Of a stretch of 15,001 nt of DNA, positions 1-7,640 are shown in pieces. The notes under the pieces are model-generated. The model was not told the DNA's origin. It made no database searches and was given only the letters and a program-made list of their open reading frames with translations. Location: positions 1 to 15,001 of the forward strand of contig CAZXYS010000061.1 in assembly GCA_964645005.1 (NCBI GenBank), given 5' to 3'. A program made the position numbers and the translations under genes. Position 1 is the stretch's first letter. Each line of letters opens with the position of its first letter. This DNA is from CAZXYS01 sp964645005. GTDB taxonomy: Bacteria; Bacteroidota; Ignavibacteria; Kapaibacteriales; UBA2268.

Positions 1-33
1 GAAAAATGTATAAAAGTGTAAAGGATGCTTCTG

Positions 34-95
34 CTTCTCCCGGCGGGAGAAGGGCTGGGGATGAGGGGGAATAAGAGATTGTTTTTGTTCTAATG
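34..95 (-). repeat. Dispersed repeat, left copy (inverted relative to 7097-7146)
   Basis: Bases 46-95, read on the - strand, match 7097-7146 read on the + strand at 49 of 50 positions. The match decays beyond 46. The end of the unit is a perfect hairpin: an 8-bp stem at 34-41 and 45-52 with a GGC loop. The same C-rich core (CCTCATCCCCAGCCCTTCTCC) occurs in both copies. The repeat lies outside any gene, upstream of the envelope cluster. It may be a REP/MITE-type element or a terminator for a gene left of the window. Confidence 0.85.
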
Positions 96-239
96 AAAAA
101 AATGGGATTAATACATAATGAATGTTTAAATTTACTATTGCAAATGAAATTCTGTTAATATTGTAAAAACATATATTATTTCAATATTTTTACTTTGTTA
201 AAATATTTCCTTTGCTTTTTTTAAATAAGGTTTGTAATA

Positions 240-269
240 TTGACAATCTTTTCATGAAGCATTTATATA
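240..269 (+). promoter_or_regulatory. Candidate sigma70-like promoter of the envelope cluster
   Basis: TTGACA at 240-245 is followed after 18 bases by TATATA at 264-269 (or TTATAT with a 17-base spacer). This is the best housekeeping-type promoter in the 280-bp AT-rich region before the first gene. It would give a leader of about 100 nt. FCB bacteria often use a different consensus, so the match could be chance in AT-rich DNA. Confidence 0.35.
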
Positions 270-312
270 TTTTCAGTGACATCTATCATATTGACCGAAT
301 AATTTTAACGGC

Positions 313-329
313 GCCGAAAACAATTCGGC
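313..329 (+). other. Small hairpin in the leader of the first envelope gene
   Basis: GCCGAA at 313-318 and TTCGGC at 324-329 form a perfect 6-bp stem with a 5-base loop, about 50 bases before the start codon at 378. It is the only GC-rich structure in the leader. It could be an operator or a transcript-stabilising stem. No T-run follows, so it is not an intrinsic terminator. Confidence 0.3.
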
Positions 330-377
330 ATGAATAGCAAAATAAAATGAAATTATTCATCTACACAGGTAAAACTT

Positions 378-1415
378 ATGTCAATCTATATTAATAAAAT
401 TATGGATTTAAAAAATCTAAATTTAAAAAATTTCAGCGGATTTAAGCTGGTTCTGCTGATGATTTTTGCATCTGTGATGTTGTTTTCCTGCTCCACATCT
501 AAAGAAGTGATAACATGGAATGTGGAACTGGAAGAATCCGAACTGCCGATAACTGATCAATGTGATCCCAATAAAAAGCTGACTTCGGTGAAATCACCCG
601 AGAAGCCCAAAATGATCCCTGCCACTGAAGAAAGAGAAGCAAGGGTCAAGGTAAAGGGTATACCTTGCTATAAAGGTGACGAACCGCCGGTATATGAAAT
701 TCCTATCGGACGTGTTAAAAGGATAACTTACGTCAGCGATCCCCTGATGCCTCCAACTGAAGTTGAAAAAAATAACCTTGCCGAAATTGAAGGCTGCTGT
801 TCAAACCGGGACGGCTTTTTATTCTTCGATAAATTTGTCTGGCGGGCAGCAATTGGTTACAGGGGAGGAGAAGATTCAGTGGTTTATCCGGGTAATCCTG
901 CTCCGACTGTCTATAATTCTTCATTTTTCGGATTTGACAGAGGCGGTTCTACCATGATACTCGGATTTGAGATTGAAGGCTTGTGGGATGCAACTTTCCT
1001 TGACAAGTCCAAGCGCCTGCAGATGGGTATCTTAGCAGGCATCTGGCCCGTAGATGGCTCGATGTTTATACCTTTAGGATTTCACACGAGATATACTTTC
1101 AATAATCACCCGCCTAAATATTCAGGGAATTGTAATACATGGTATCTGTACGGAGATCTGGGGCTCCCGTTAGATTTTAACACGGGCGCTCCAATATTTG
1201 GGAATAGCTTTGAATTTCAGCGCTATTTCTGGGGATTAGGTATTGGTCATGAATGGGCTGTTACATGCAATATGGATCTGGGAGTGGATCTGGGCATTCG
1301 AGGTATGAACCTGCCACTGCCCGAATATGATTGCTGTCCCAACACCCCCGGCGAGAAAAGAAATCCTTTCAGGAACTCTATGGCATTATTGCTTAGAGTA
1401 GGATTGACATATTGA
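378..1415 (+). CDS. Putative outer-membrane beta-barrel lipoprotein
   Basis: I do not recognise the family. Residues 22-37 are a hydrophobic signal ending in LFSC, a plausible lipobox with lipidated Cys38. Met9 (position 402) is an alternative start that keeps the signal. Residues 45-140 are polar, rich in Pro and charged residues, and look like a periplasmic linker. From about 150 to the end there are alternating aromatic/glycine strands (for example 153-162, 193-203, 215-223, 253-263, 281-292 and 333-345) and the chain ends in Tyr. Both are typical of outer-membrane barrels. Two Cys-Cys pairs (140-141 and 319-320) are unusual. The gene is first in a run of four exported proteins and lies 58 bp before the next gene. 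Export is a strong inference; the barrel is moderate. Confidence 0.75.
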   Translation: MSIYINKIMDLKNLNLKNFSGFKLVLLMIFASVMLFSCSTSKEVITWNVELEESELPITDQCDPNKKLTSVKSPEKPKMIPATEEREARVKVKGIPCYKGDEPPVYEIPIGRVKRITYVSDPLMPPTEVEKNNLAEIEGCCSNRDGFLFFDKFVWRAAIGYRGGEDSVVYPGNPAPTVYNSSFFGFDRGGSTMILGFEIEGLWDATFLDKSKRLQMGILAGIWPVDGSMFIPLGFHTRYTFNNHPPKYSGNCNTWYLYGDLGLPLDFNTGAPIFGNSFEFQRYFWGLGIGHEWAVTCNMDLGVDLGIRGMNLPLPEYDCCPNTPGEKRNPFRNSMALLLRVGLTY

Positions 1416-1473
1416 GATAAACTCAATAATTTTAATAAGCAAAAAACTTGTAAAACAATAAATACTAAAGATC

Positions 1474-3585
1474 ATGTCAGAGAAAATAAATAATAAAAAT
1501 TTAAGAAGTTTTAACTTCTTTTTCGGTGCAACGCTGGCGGCGATAGCAATTCTGGCAATAGCCTGCATGGAAACGAACGAGCCGGAAGACACCGAAGAAC
1601 ACGAACTGAATGTTCGAGCCTACCAGGTCAATACCGCCCAGGAGAACCAGCGTATACCAATTCGCGGGGCAAATGTTCAGGTGATGGATGGAGATCAGGA
1701 ACAGGCAGCTCCGCTTGAGTCTGTGACCAATAATCAGGGGCAGGCTGCTTTTAACATTGAAACTCCGATTATTGGGAGGAATTATAGAATCACAGCCACA
1801 TATAATAACGTAACTCAGAGTAAATCGAATATCCTGCTCTGCCAGGACACTCTGGTAGTATTTCTATTCGATACAACCACAACTCCTGCTGTTGATTGTG
1901 GTAATCTCGACGGAGCGGACACACTTGTTTTTATTGATGACCGGGGATCTACGGAACTCCGTCAGAATTCACCCGAAAACATCAATCGATATGAAAGATG
2001 CTGGAGTTTCACTAATTCTCCCAACAACTCGGAATCGATTACTGTGACCATTCCAACAGTGCAGTCGCCTTTCTCCCTGCAAAGCATATTTCTCGATAAT
2101 ACCCGGCAGCCAATTTCTACAAGGAATGTGGATGTTCCCCCGGGAAGCTCACTGACACTGTGCTTCTCTGTAAGTACAACTCAGGCAGGAATATTTGAGC
2201 AGACTCTGAATATACCGCTTGCTTGCGCGAATACACAGGGCACGTATAATCTAACACTTCAAGCTGAAGTTGTCGAGCCCGAGTGTGACTGCGAAGAGCT
2301 TAATGATTCCCATTTGGTGGAATTACCTGAAAGAGTGGCAGTAGGCTCTTCAACTGAATATGAAGAGGCAGTTCTGACAAATACTCTGTCCTGCGCTATT
2401 ACTGTCAGCATTGACGATCAAAGCGAAATGAACGGCTTCTCGATTGTCTCCCCGAATTTCCCCGTTACGCTTGAGCCCGGGGATGCTTTGACATTGCGAG
2501 TAGGGTTTTCACCTCAAAACGCTGAGCAAAATTCCGGCTTACTTTCATTATCTATAATACCTCAGGGTACATCCCAGGAATGCCCGTATGAGATAATATT
2601 CCGCGGCAACGGCTGTTCTAATTCCTGCCCGCAATTCAGCGACGATGGATTTATATATCTGCCCTATGGGCAATTGTATATTGATACACTGGCAACCAGA
2701 AATGACAACCGCGTTTATGTATCTTCTATTGATAACATATTATTTGATAATATTTCAACCGCAACTGATACATACTGGGTATATAATCCGGATTCGGCAT
2801 GTTCGGATGTTACAATTCAGATAATCCCGAACTATGCGGATGATTACGCAAGGCAGTATTATGAAGTAAGTCCTCAGACGGTTACACTTGCCCCGGGCGA
2901 AGAAGCGCCGATAAGAGTTACATTCGAAGCGCCTACACTTGAAGAATTCCGGCAGATTACAGCCGCCAGAGGCAATACCGGTGCCATCACGGACAGTCTG
3001 TTCAAAGTGACGCTGCAGTTTCAGTCTCCTGGCTGCCGACAAGATGTAGAGGTGAACTCCGTTGTGACAGTTTATCCTGATATCAGTCCAATAATTAACC
3101 TTAGAGCATATAATCAACGGACACCTCAAAAACCGGAAGCTGAGCATGAAGTTTATTATTTCGGTAATGACGCCCGCTCTATTAATCCAATGCCCGGAGG
3201 ACCTGATGACCCGCCTCAATTTGGTGATATTTGGGTTGACGTTAATGACAACACCGCAGATCCTGACCAGAATCCACAGGAACCGATACTTAAACTGCAA
3301 AATACTGCAATTGGAATGAAAGTCTGGCAGACTAATTACAGCGAGAATGATTTCACCAACGTTGCTAATCTTGTTAACGACTTTTCAAGCGATCCCTCAT
3401 ACAATGTGGGATATTCCACGAATCCCATTACAAATATTAATGTCGGAGATGTGATCGCATTTCAGTTTAGTACTCATGTATATGCGCTGATATATGTCCG
3501 GCGGGTAGACAATGGAGATGAAAATACCTCCAGCAGGCAATCAGGCATCGAATTCAGGAGCGTTTATCCGATATACGTTCCGTGA
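1474..3585 (+). CDS. Large lipoprotein with three Cys-containing Ig-like (ASH-like) repeats
   Basis: The N-terminus (11-31) is a lipoprotein signal with lipobox LAIAC and lipidated Cys31. Residues 45-133 resemble a carboxypeptidase-regulatory-like beta-sandwich with a GANV...NNQGQAAF pattern. Three repeats follow at about 142-268, 271-380 and 381-535. Each has the ASH / choice-of-anchor-D pattern: a Cys strand, then a pro/gly-rich stretch before a strand (VPPGSSLTL, LEPGDALTLRVGF, LAPGEEAPIRVTF), then a final Cys strand. Paired cysteines recur at 176/251, 307/370 and 443/521, suggesting one disulfide per repeat. Residues 540-703 are a beta-rich tail I cannot assign, and no type IX sorting domain is visible. 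The likely role is a scaffold or adhesin-like protein held by lipid in the envelope. The start has only a weak ribosome-binding site. Confidence 0.8.
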   Translation: MSEKINNKNLRSFNFFFGATLAAIAILAIACMETNEPEDTEEHELNVRAYQVNTAQENQRIPIRGANVQVMDGDQEQAAPLESVTNNQGQAAFNIETPIIGRNYRITATYNNVTQSKSNILLCQDTLVVFLFDTTTTPAVDCGNLDGADTLVFIDDRGSTELRQNSPENINRYERCWSFTNSPNNSESITVTIPTVQSPFSLQSIFLDNTRQPISTRNVDVPPGSSLTLCFSVSTTQAGIFEQTLNIPLACANTQGTYNLTLQAEVVEPECDCEELNDSHLVELPERVAVGSSTEYEEAVLTNTLSCAITVSIDDQSEMNGFSIVSPNFPVTLEPGDALTLRVGFSPQNAEQNSGLLSLSIIPQGTSQECPYEIIFRGNGCSNSCPQFSDDGFIYLPYGQLYIDTLATRNDNRVYVSSIDNILFDNISTATDTYWVYNPDSACSDVTIQIIPNYADDYARQYYEVSPQTVTLAPGEEAPIRVTFEAPTLEEFRQITAARGNTGAITDSLFKVTLQFQSPGCRQDVEVNSVVTVYPDISPIINLRAYNQRTPQKPEAEHEVYYFGNDARSINPMPGGPDDPPQFGDIWVDVNDNTADPDQNPQEPILKLQNTAIGMKVWQTNYSENDFTNVANLVNDFSSDPSYNVGYSTNPITNINVGDVIAFQFSTHVYALIYVRRVDNGDENTSSRQSGIEFRSVYPIYVP

Positions 3586-3746
3586 GCATAAAGAAATTAA
3601 GCAATCTTAATAAAAATAACTGAGCAATACATAAGTTTTACGACAAATAAGGATAGTTTCTACCGAAACAGGACTTTAAATGTAGTATTTGGAGAATTAG
3701 ATTATAATATTGAAATTAGGTCAATAATTATAAATGGAGAAATAAA

Positions 3747-6419
3747 ATGAAATTATGTATTAAATCAATTATCATAATAATATTGATTGCCGGCGGCTTT
3801 CAATTTCTTCAGGCACAGGATGAGCTCACCGGCGGAATGCTGGACAAGAAAGTCAACGGCGATCATGAAGATTACGGGGCTTATCTGATCTATGGCAAGG
3901 ATACGGATACCCTGTTCTTCACAAGTTCGCGTCCTGTCAAGAATCGCAGACCAATAGCCCTGTCTGCCGAGATTTTCTTCAGTACGCGTCCGGCTTCATA
4001 CAGAGAAACAAAGCAGATCAACAAAGGCTGGTCGGAAGCCCAGCGTATAAAGATGGAAGATTCGCGTATAGCTGAATTTACGCGCGGTTCTCAGGCTATA
4101 AGTGAAGATAGGATAATCTTTGCTGCCGAGCGCGATCTATCAACGGAAACAGCCTCGGGTACAAGCTATCTTTTCGATCTCTGGCAGATGACCAAAAGAT
4201 TAGATGGTTACTCACTTCCCGAACCGCTGTCAACTGTCAATGACATTGATGCATGGGATTCTCAACCGGCTCTATCCACTGATGGAAAAACCCTTTTCTT
4301 CGTTACTAATCGCAGCGGTGGTTCGGGCGGATTGGATATCTGGTATTCAGTCAGGGGAGCCCAGGGAAACTGGGGAGTTCCTCAGCCCCTCCCCGAAATT
4401 AATACCGAAGGAGATGAAGTCTCCCCCCATTGCGGTGCTGACGGGAAATTTTACTTCTCCAGCAACTGGAACTATGATAAGAACGAAAAAAGCGAAAACA
4501 GGAAAGATATTTACAGATGTGAGTACAGATATTCCGCTGGAACACAATTGCCTGTGAATCCTGTTCCGCTTGATGAGGCTATCAGAAATGATGCCGAAAC
4601 TTATGGTCTTACTATTCCCGGGAATATTAAATATAATTCTGATAAGGATGATGAATTTCCATTTATAAGTCCGGATAGGAAAGCTATTTTCATTACGTCC
4701 AACAGAAAAGCCGACATGGACAAACGTAATATCTATGCATATAAATTGCCAAAATCGAAGATCAAATTGCAGGTTAATGTCAAGGAAAGAATTTTCGACA
4801 GCGACGGCGAATTGATCTCCCCTCCGGAAGAAAAGGTCGGCTTGCCACTGACACTCGTGGAACTGGGTTCAGGAACTTCTATGGAGATAACCTCCGGCAA
4901 GCCCTATGAAGTCGATGCCGAAAAGAATTACAGGATAAAATTCACCAAGTTTGTCGAAGAGGAGTGTTACAGCAACAAGATAGAAGGACCGGACAGCCTG
5001 AAGATCTATACTGAACGTCCATTCGGGCTCGATACTTTATATGAAAGAGACGTTTTGATAACTCGAAGAAAGATAGAGATCGATCCTGTGGTCTTTCACT
5101 CAACTGACACTCTACCTTATTTCATAACCGGCTACTGGTATCCGAACACATCCGAAAATATAAGGGAATTCAGAAAGCGCGAAGCTAATGGCTTTTTCGA
5201 TCAAACAGGATTTGTAGATTCAACTGGTTACGATTACGGGAAAATTGCAAATAAAATTGATAAAATATTCGAGAGAAAAATATATGATCCTCTTGAAAAA
5301 ATGCTGCCGGTGTTCCAGGAATTCTGCAGGGATACTTTGTATTTGAAAGTTTCTATCCATGGATATACTGATCCGCGGGGGCTTTCCGCCGGGAATGAAC
5401 ATCCCTACCGCCCACAATCACGCTACAAAAGAATTTATCCTGATAAAACTGTCACAGTTGGTACCGGAGCCAGGGGCAATGACGTAACGATACGCTCCGG
5501 ATTAGATATGTTCAAACAGAGTTGGCGTCAGAATCCCGATGATCCAAACAGCCCGAAAGTTGTCCTTCCCAATGACGGTGAAGAAGGAAACGTTCTTTTG
5601 TCAAAGCTGAGAGCCTATTACACTTTTAAAACATTTGACGAAGCAATGCGGGAGCGTTCTCCAATATATTCCCAAATACGCGATAACGGAAAAGTGATCC
5701 TCGATGCGGAAGGATTTGGCATCGATAAAATTGGATATGAAGAACGCGGACTACGGGACGATCCTATCAGCCGCCGGATTGAGATCTATATCGATGTACT
5801 TCGCCCGGATGAAATTGATTTGCATAAACGACTCGCTGGCGGGAAGCTGCTGGAAGAAGAAAAGGGAATAGCTTCTGCAAAACCTGCTGAATCGATGGGT
5901 GAAAAGACAACCGGAATTGAAGACAAAAGGATAAAGCAGGAACCTGGTGAAATGCAAGAAGAGAATATACCTCAAATAGAACCGGAACCTGAGATGGATG
6001 TTCAGGAAAGTACTCCGGAAGAAGAAACAGCAATCCCGGAAAAGGAAAATAAACAAGAGGAACCGGTTTTTATCGATCAGTATAAGACGATTTCCAAGCC
6101 GGGGCAGTCCAAACCGCTGACTCCTCCCGAGGAAAAAGTTAAATCAACTCAGAGAAGTATGGAAACGGAGCAATGTTATCAAATTCAGTACATAACCTAT
6201 GATTCAAAACAAAAAGCTCAGGAAGGTCTTGAAATACTTGAGAAATACAGGATAGAAAAACCAAAAATAGTTGAATATTTCGATCCATTCGGGAACGTCA
6301 GCTATCGTTTAAGATCGGGCTGCTATGAGAATCCTTCGGATGCCGCTCAGTATCTGAACACTTTAAGGGATGTTTCCCGAGAACTTGGCATAGATAAGAA
6401 ACCAGTTATAGTAAGATAA
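3747..6419 (+). CDS. PD40 propeller / OmpA-like / SPOR envelope protein
   Basis: This 890-residue exported protein has a signal peptide at 1-23 (likely cut at LQA-Q). PD40-type propeller blades are visible at about 172-189 (SQPALSTDGKTLFFVTNR), 224-240 and 302-319 (FPFISPDRKAIFITSNR). A beta-rich segment covers 338-445. An OmpA-like peptidoglycan-binding region spans about 530-686: HGYTDPRG at 538-545, LSKLRA at 618-623 and SRRIEIYIDV at 675-684. The usual short gap between the first two motifs is about 70 residues here. An acidic, Pro/Glu-rich linker follows (690-805), then a C-terminal SPOR domain at about 808-880 (YQIQY ... YRLRSGCY). A good GGAG site at 3736-3739 supports the start. The layout recalls PorE/SprE-like anchors of type IX secretion, but I see no TPR. 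It probably ties the neighbouring lipoproteins to peptidoglycan. Confidence 0.85.
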   Translation: MKLCIKSIIIIILIAGGFQFLQAQDELTGGMLDKKVNGDHEDYGAYLIYGKDTDTLFFTSSRPVKNRRPIALSAEIFFSTRPASYRETKQINKGWSEAQRIKMEDSRIAEFTRGSQAISEDRIIFAAERDLSTETASGTSYLFDLWQMTKRLDGYSLPEPLSTVNDIDAWDSQPALSTDGKTLFFVTNRSGGSGGLDIWYSVRGAQGNWGVPQPLPEINTEGDEVSPHCGADGKFYFSSNWNYDKNEKSENRKDIYRCEYRYSAGTQLPVNPVPLDEAIRNDAETYGLTIPGNIKYNSDKDDEFPFISPDRKAIFITSNRKADMDKRNIYAYKLPKSKIKLQVNVKERIFDSDGELISPPEEKVGLPLTLVELGSGTSMEITSGKPYEVDAEKNYRIKFTKFVEEECYSNKIEGPDSLKIYTERPFGLDTLYERDVLITRRKIEIDPVVFHSTDTLPYFITGYWYPNTSENIREFRKREANGFFDQTGFVDSTGYDYGKIANKIDKIFERKIYDPLEKMLPVFQEFCRDTLYLKVSIHGYTDPRGLSAGNEHPYRPQSRYKRIYPDKTVTVGTGARGNDVTIRSGLDMFKQSWRQNPDDPNSPKVVLPNDGEEGNVLLSKLRAYYTFKTFDEAMRERSPIYSQIRDNGKVILDAEGFGIDKIGYEERGLRDDPISRRIEIYIDVLRPDEIDLHKRLAGGKLLEEEKGIASAKPAESMGEKTTGIEDKRIKQEPGEMQEENIPQIEPEPEMDVQESTPEEETAIPEKENKQEEPVFIDQYKTISKPGQSKPLTPPEEKVKSTQRSMETEQCYQIQYITYDSKQKAQEGLEILEKYRIEKPKIVEYFDPFGNVSYRLRSGCYENPSDAAQYLNTLRDVSRELGIDKKPVIVR

Positions 6420-6451
6420 AATCTGTAATGTTGAATTAATAAGTGTGGATC

Positions 6452-7078
6452 ATGAAAAACATTTTAATAAAATTAACAGCGTTAATGGTCTTAGGTGTAT
6501 TCGTCAACTCCTGTGAATTAATCCAGCAGATGCAGCAGGGCAGTTCAGGTGCTAAAGCCTATCCGCCACCTCAGGACACCACCAAACCAAAAATTGAGGA
6601 TATCGACATTGAAGTTACCAAAAGTGTGACTATTCCTGATGATGGTTCGGCTCCAGTGGCAGGGGTAAAACCAGTTGATTCCCCCAACAGAGTATTAACA
6701 TTTCAAAAAATAGACGAAGAATATGAAGTCAAGAACGGAGAGGTTGTTAATGTTATTTACGACGGTATCAACCCCGAGGAGACATATATAGTTTACGAAT
6801 CGACATTTGACGGGTATACACTGAGGCTTGCCTACAGAAATGACCCTGTAAACATAGAATTCAAAAAGCTATGTCAGATTTACATAGTCGCTTCACCTGA
6901 ACTTACGAAAATGAAGATACCCAGGTCATTGCGATATGAACAGGTGATCTGGACTCCACGAAAGGATGGCACCTGGGAAGTTCGAATAGGTACTACCGAA
7001 CGAGGCTGCAAGAGTCAGGCATTGCGGGAGCTGCAGGAACTGAGAAATCAGAAATATGAGAATAGTATACCCAAATGA
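6452..7078 (+). CDS. Small hypothetical lipoprotein
   Basis: I do not recognise this 208-residue protein. It begins with a short basic stretch and a hydrophobic segment ending in VNSC, so Cys21 is probably lipidated. A Gln/Ser/Pro-rich stretch (25-50) looks like a flexible tether. Residues 80-185 form a compact, probably beta-rich domain with two Cys (141 and 186) and aromatic strands (for example VIYDGI, TYIVYEST, TLRLAY). The C-terminus is a short charged helix. An in-frame GTG at 6443 would add three residues, but the ATG at 6452 puts the basic residues directly before the signal core. It begins 32 bp after the stop of the PD40/OmpA/SPOR gene and is probably cotranscribed as the last cluster member. 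Confidence 0.75.
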   Translation: MKNILIKLTALMVLGVFVNSCELIQQMQQGSSGAKAYPPPQDTTKPKIEDIDIEVTKSVTIPDDGSAPVAGVKPVDSPNRVLTFQKIDEEYEVKNGEVVNVIYDGINPEETYIVYESTFDGYTLRLAYRNDPVNIEFKKLCQIYIVASPELTKMKIPRSLRYEQVIWTPRKDGTWEVRIGTTERGCKSQALRELQELRNQKYENSIPK

Positions 7079-7096
7079 TACTAAATCAGGATTTTG

Positions 7097-7226
7097 CATT
7101 AGAACATAAACAATCTCTTATTCCCCCTCATCCCCAGCCCTTCTCCAAGCGGGAGAGGGGTGTAAGAATTTCTTATTACTCTGAAAGTCCCTTCTCCACT
7201 TGGGAGAAGGGATTTAGGAATGAGGG
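7097..7226 (+). repeat. MITE/REP-like palindromic element, right copy of the dispersed repeat
   Basis: Bases 7097-7146 match the inverted copy at 46-95 with one mismatch. The unit then folds on itself. An imperfect stem lies at 7138-7160. A perfect 10-bp stem TCCCTTCTCC / GGAGAAGGGA lies at 7188-7197 and 7203-7212 with a 5-base loop. The outer arms CCCTCAT (7125-7131) and ATGAGGG (7220-7226) are inverted repeats. It starts 18 bp after the stop of the last envelope gene. No transposase is encoded, so it would have to be mobilised in trans, or it serves as a transcription end. Confidence 0.7.
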
Positions 7227-7304
7227 AATTCTTATAATGAATATTTTGGGTTTAAAAATAATGTTCATTATTTTATATAAAACCTTTGCAAAATTTAGAT
7301 TTGA

Positions 7305-7640
7305 ATGGAAGAAAATTCATTCAATAAAATACATTCATAGCGGCGTTAATTATCAGTGTGCTGGCGCTGATTGTATTTATCTATCAAACGGAAGTGTTCA
7401 TCAATACGATAATTCCGGCTGCTATTTCTATTTTTGTACTTTTTCCATATCAAAAGAAATCGCTGCTGGTGGACGATTGATGTTTTTCGAGGGCTGGCGG
7501 AAAAATATACTTGCAAAGGAGGACGAAACTGATATTGAAGCTGACTTTAGCTGCTATTATTACATTTTATTTATGTATAACTTATGCTATATTTACTACA
7601 GATATCAAAACATCTTTTCCTGATCGTTTTTATCCAATTT
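7305..7640 (+). pseudogene. Decayed 5' portion of membrane-protein gene(s)
   Basis: Coherent coding signal is spread over several frames. An ATG at 7305 gives only 11 codons. A second frame (7328-7477) encodes a strongly hydrophobic stretch including FIAALIISVLALIVFIYQ and ends in TGA at 7478-7480. That stop overlaps an ATG in a third frame (7480), which starts MFFEGWRKNILAKEDETD. A strong AAGGAGG at 7516-7522 precedes a possible TTG start at 7535, in the same frame as the first hydrophobic stretch, encoding another membrane segment (LTLAAIITFYLCITYAIF). The signal fades where the convergent nuclease-like gene ends at 7605. I read this as the broken start of one or two membrane-protein genes. 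A chain of tiny coupled genes is less likely. The family is not identified. Confidence 0.5.

Noticed and set aside
2755..3300. A 181-codon frame on the - strand inside the Ig-repeat lipoprotein
   Set aside because: It is an antisense shadow of a well-supported + strand gene and has no recognisable domain.
6443..6451. GTG start for the small lipoprotein
   Set aside because: It adds only three residues before the basic start of the signal peptide; the ATG at 6452 is more natural.
7075..7623. A long open frame overlapping the end of the last lipoprotein gene
   Set aside because: Its first third is the translated repeat element, and it ignores the hydrophobic coding signal that lies in another frame.
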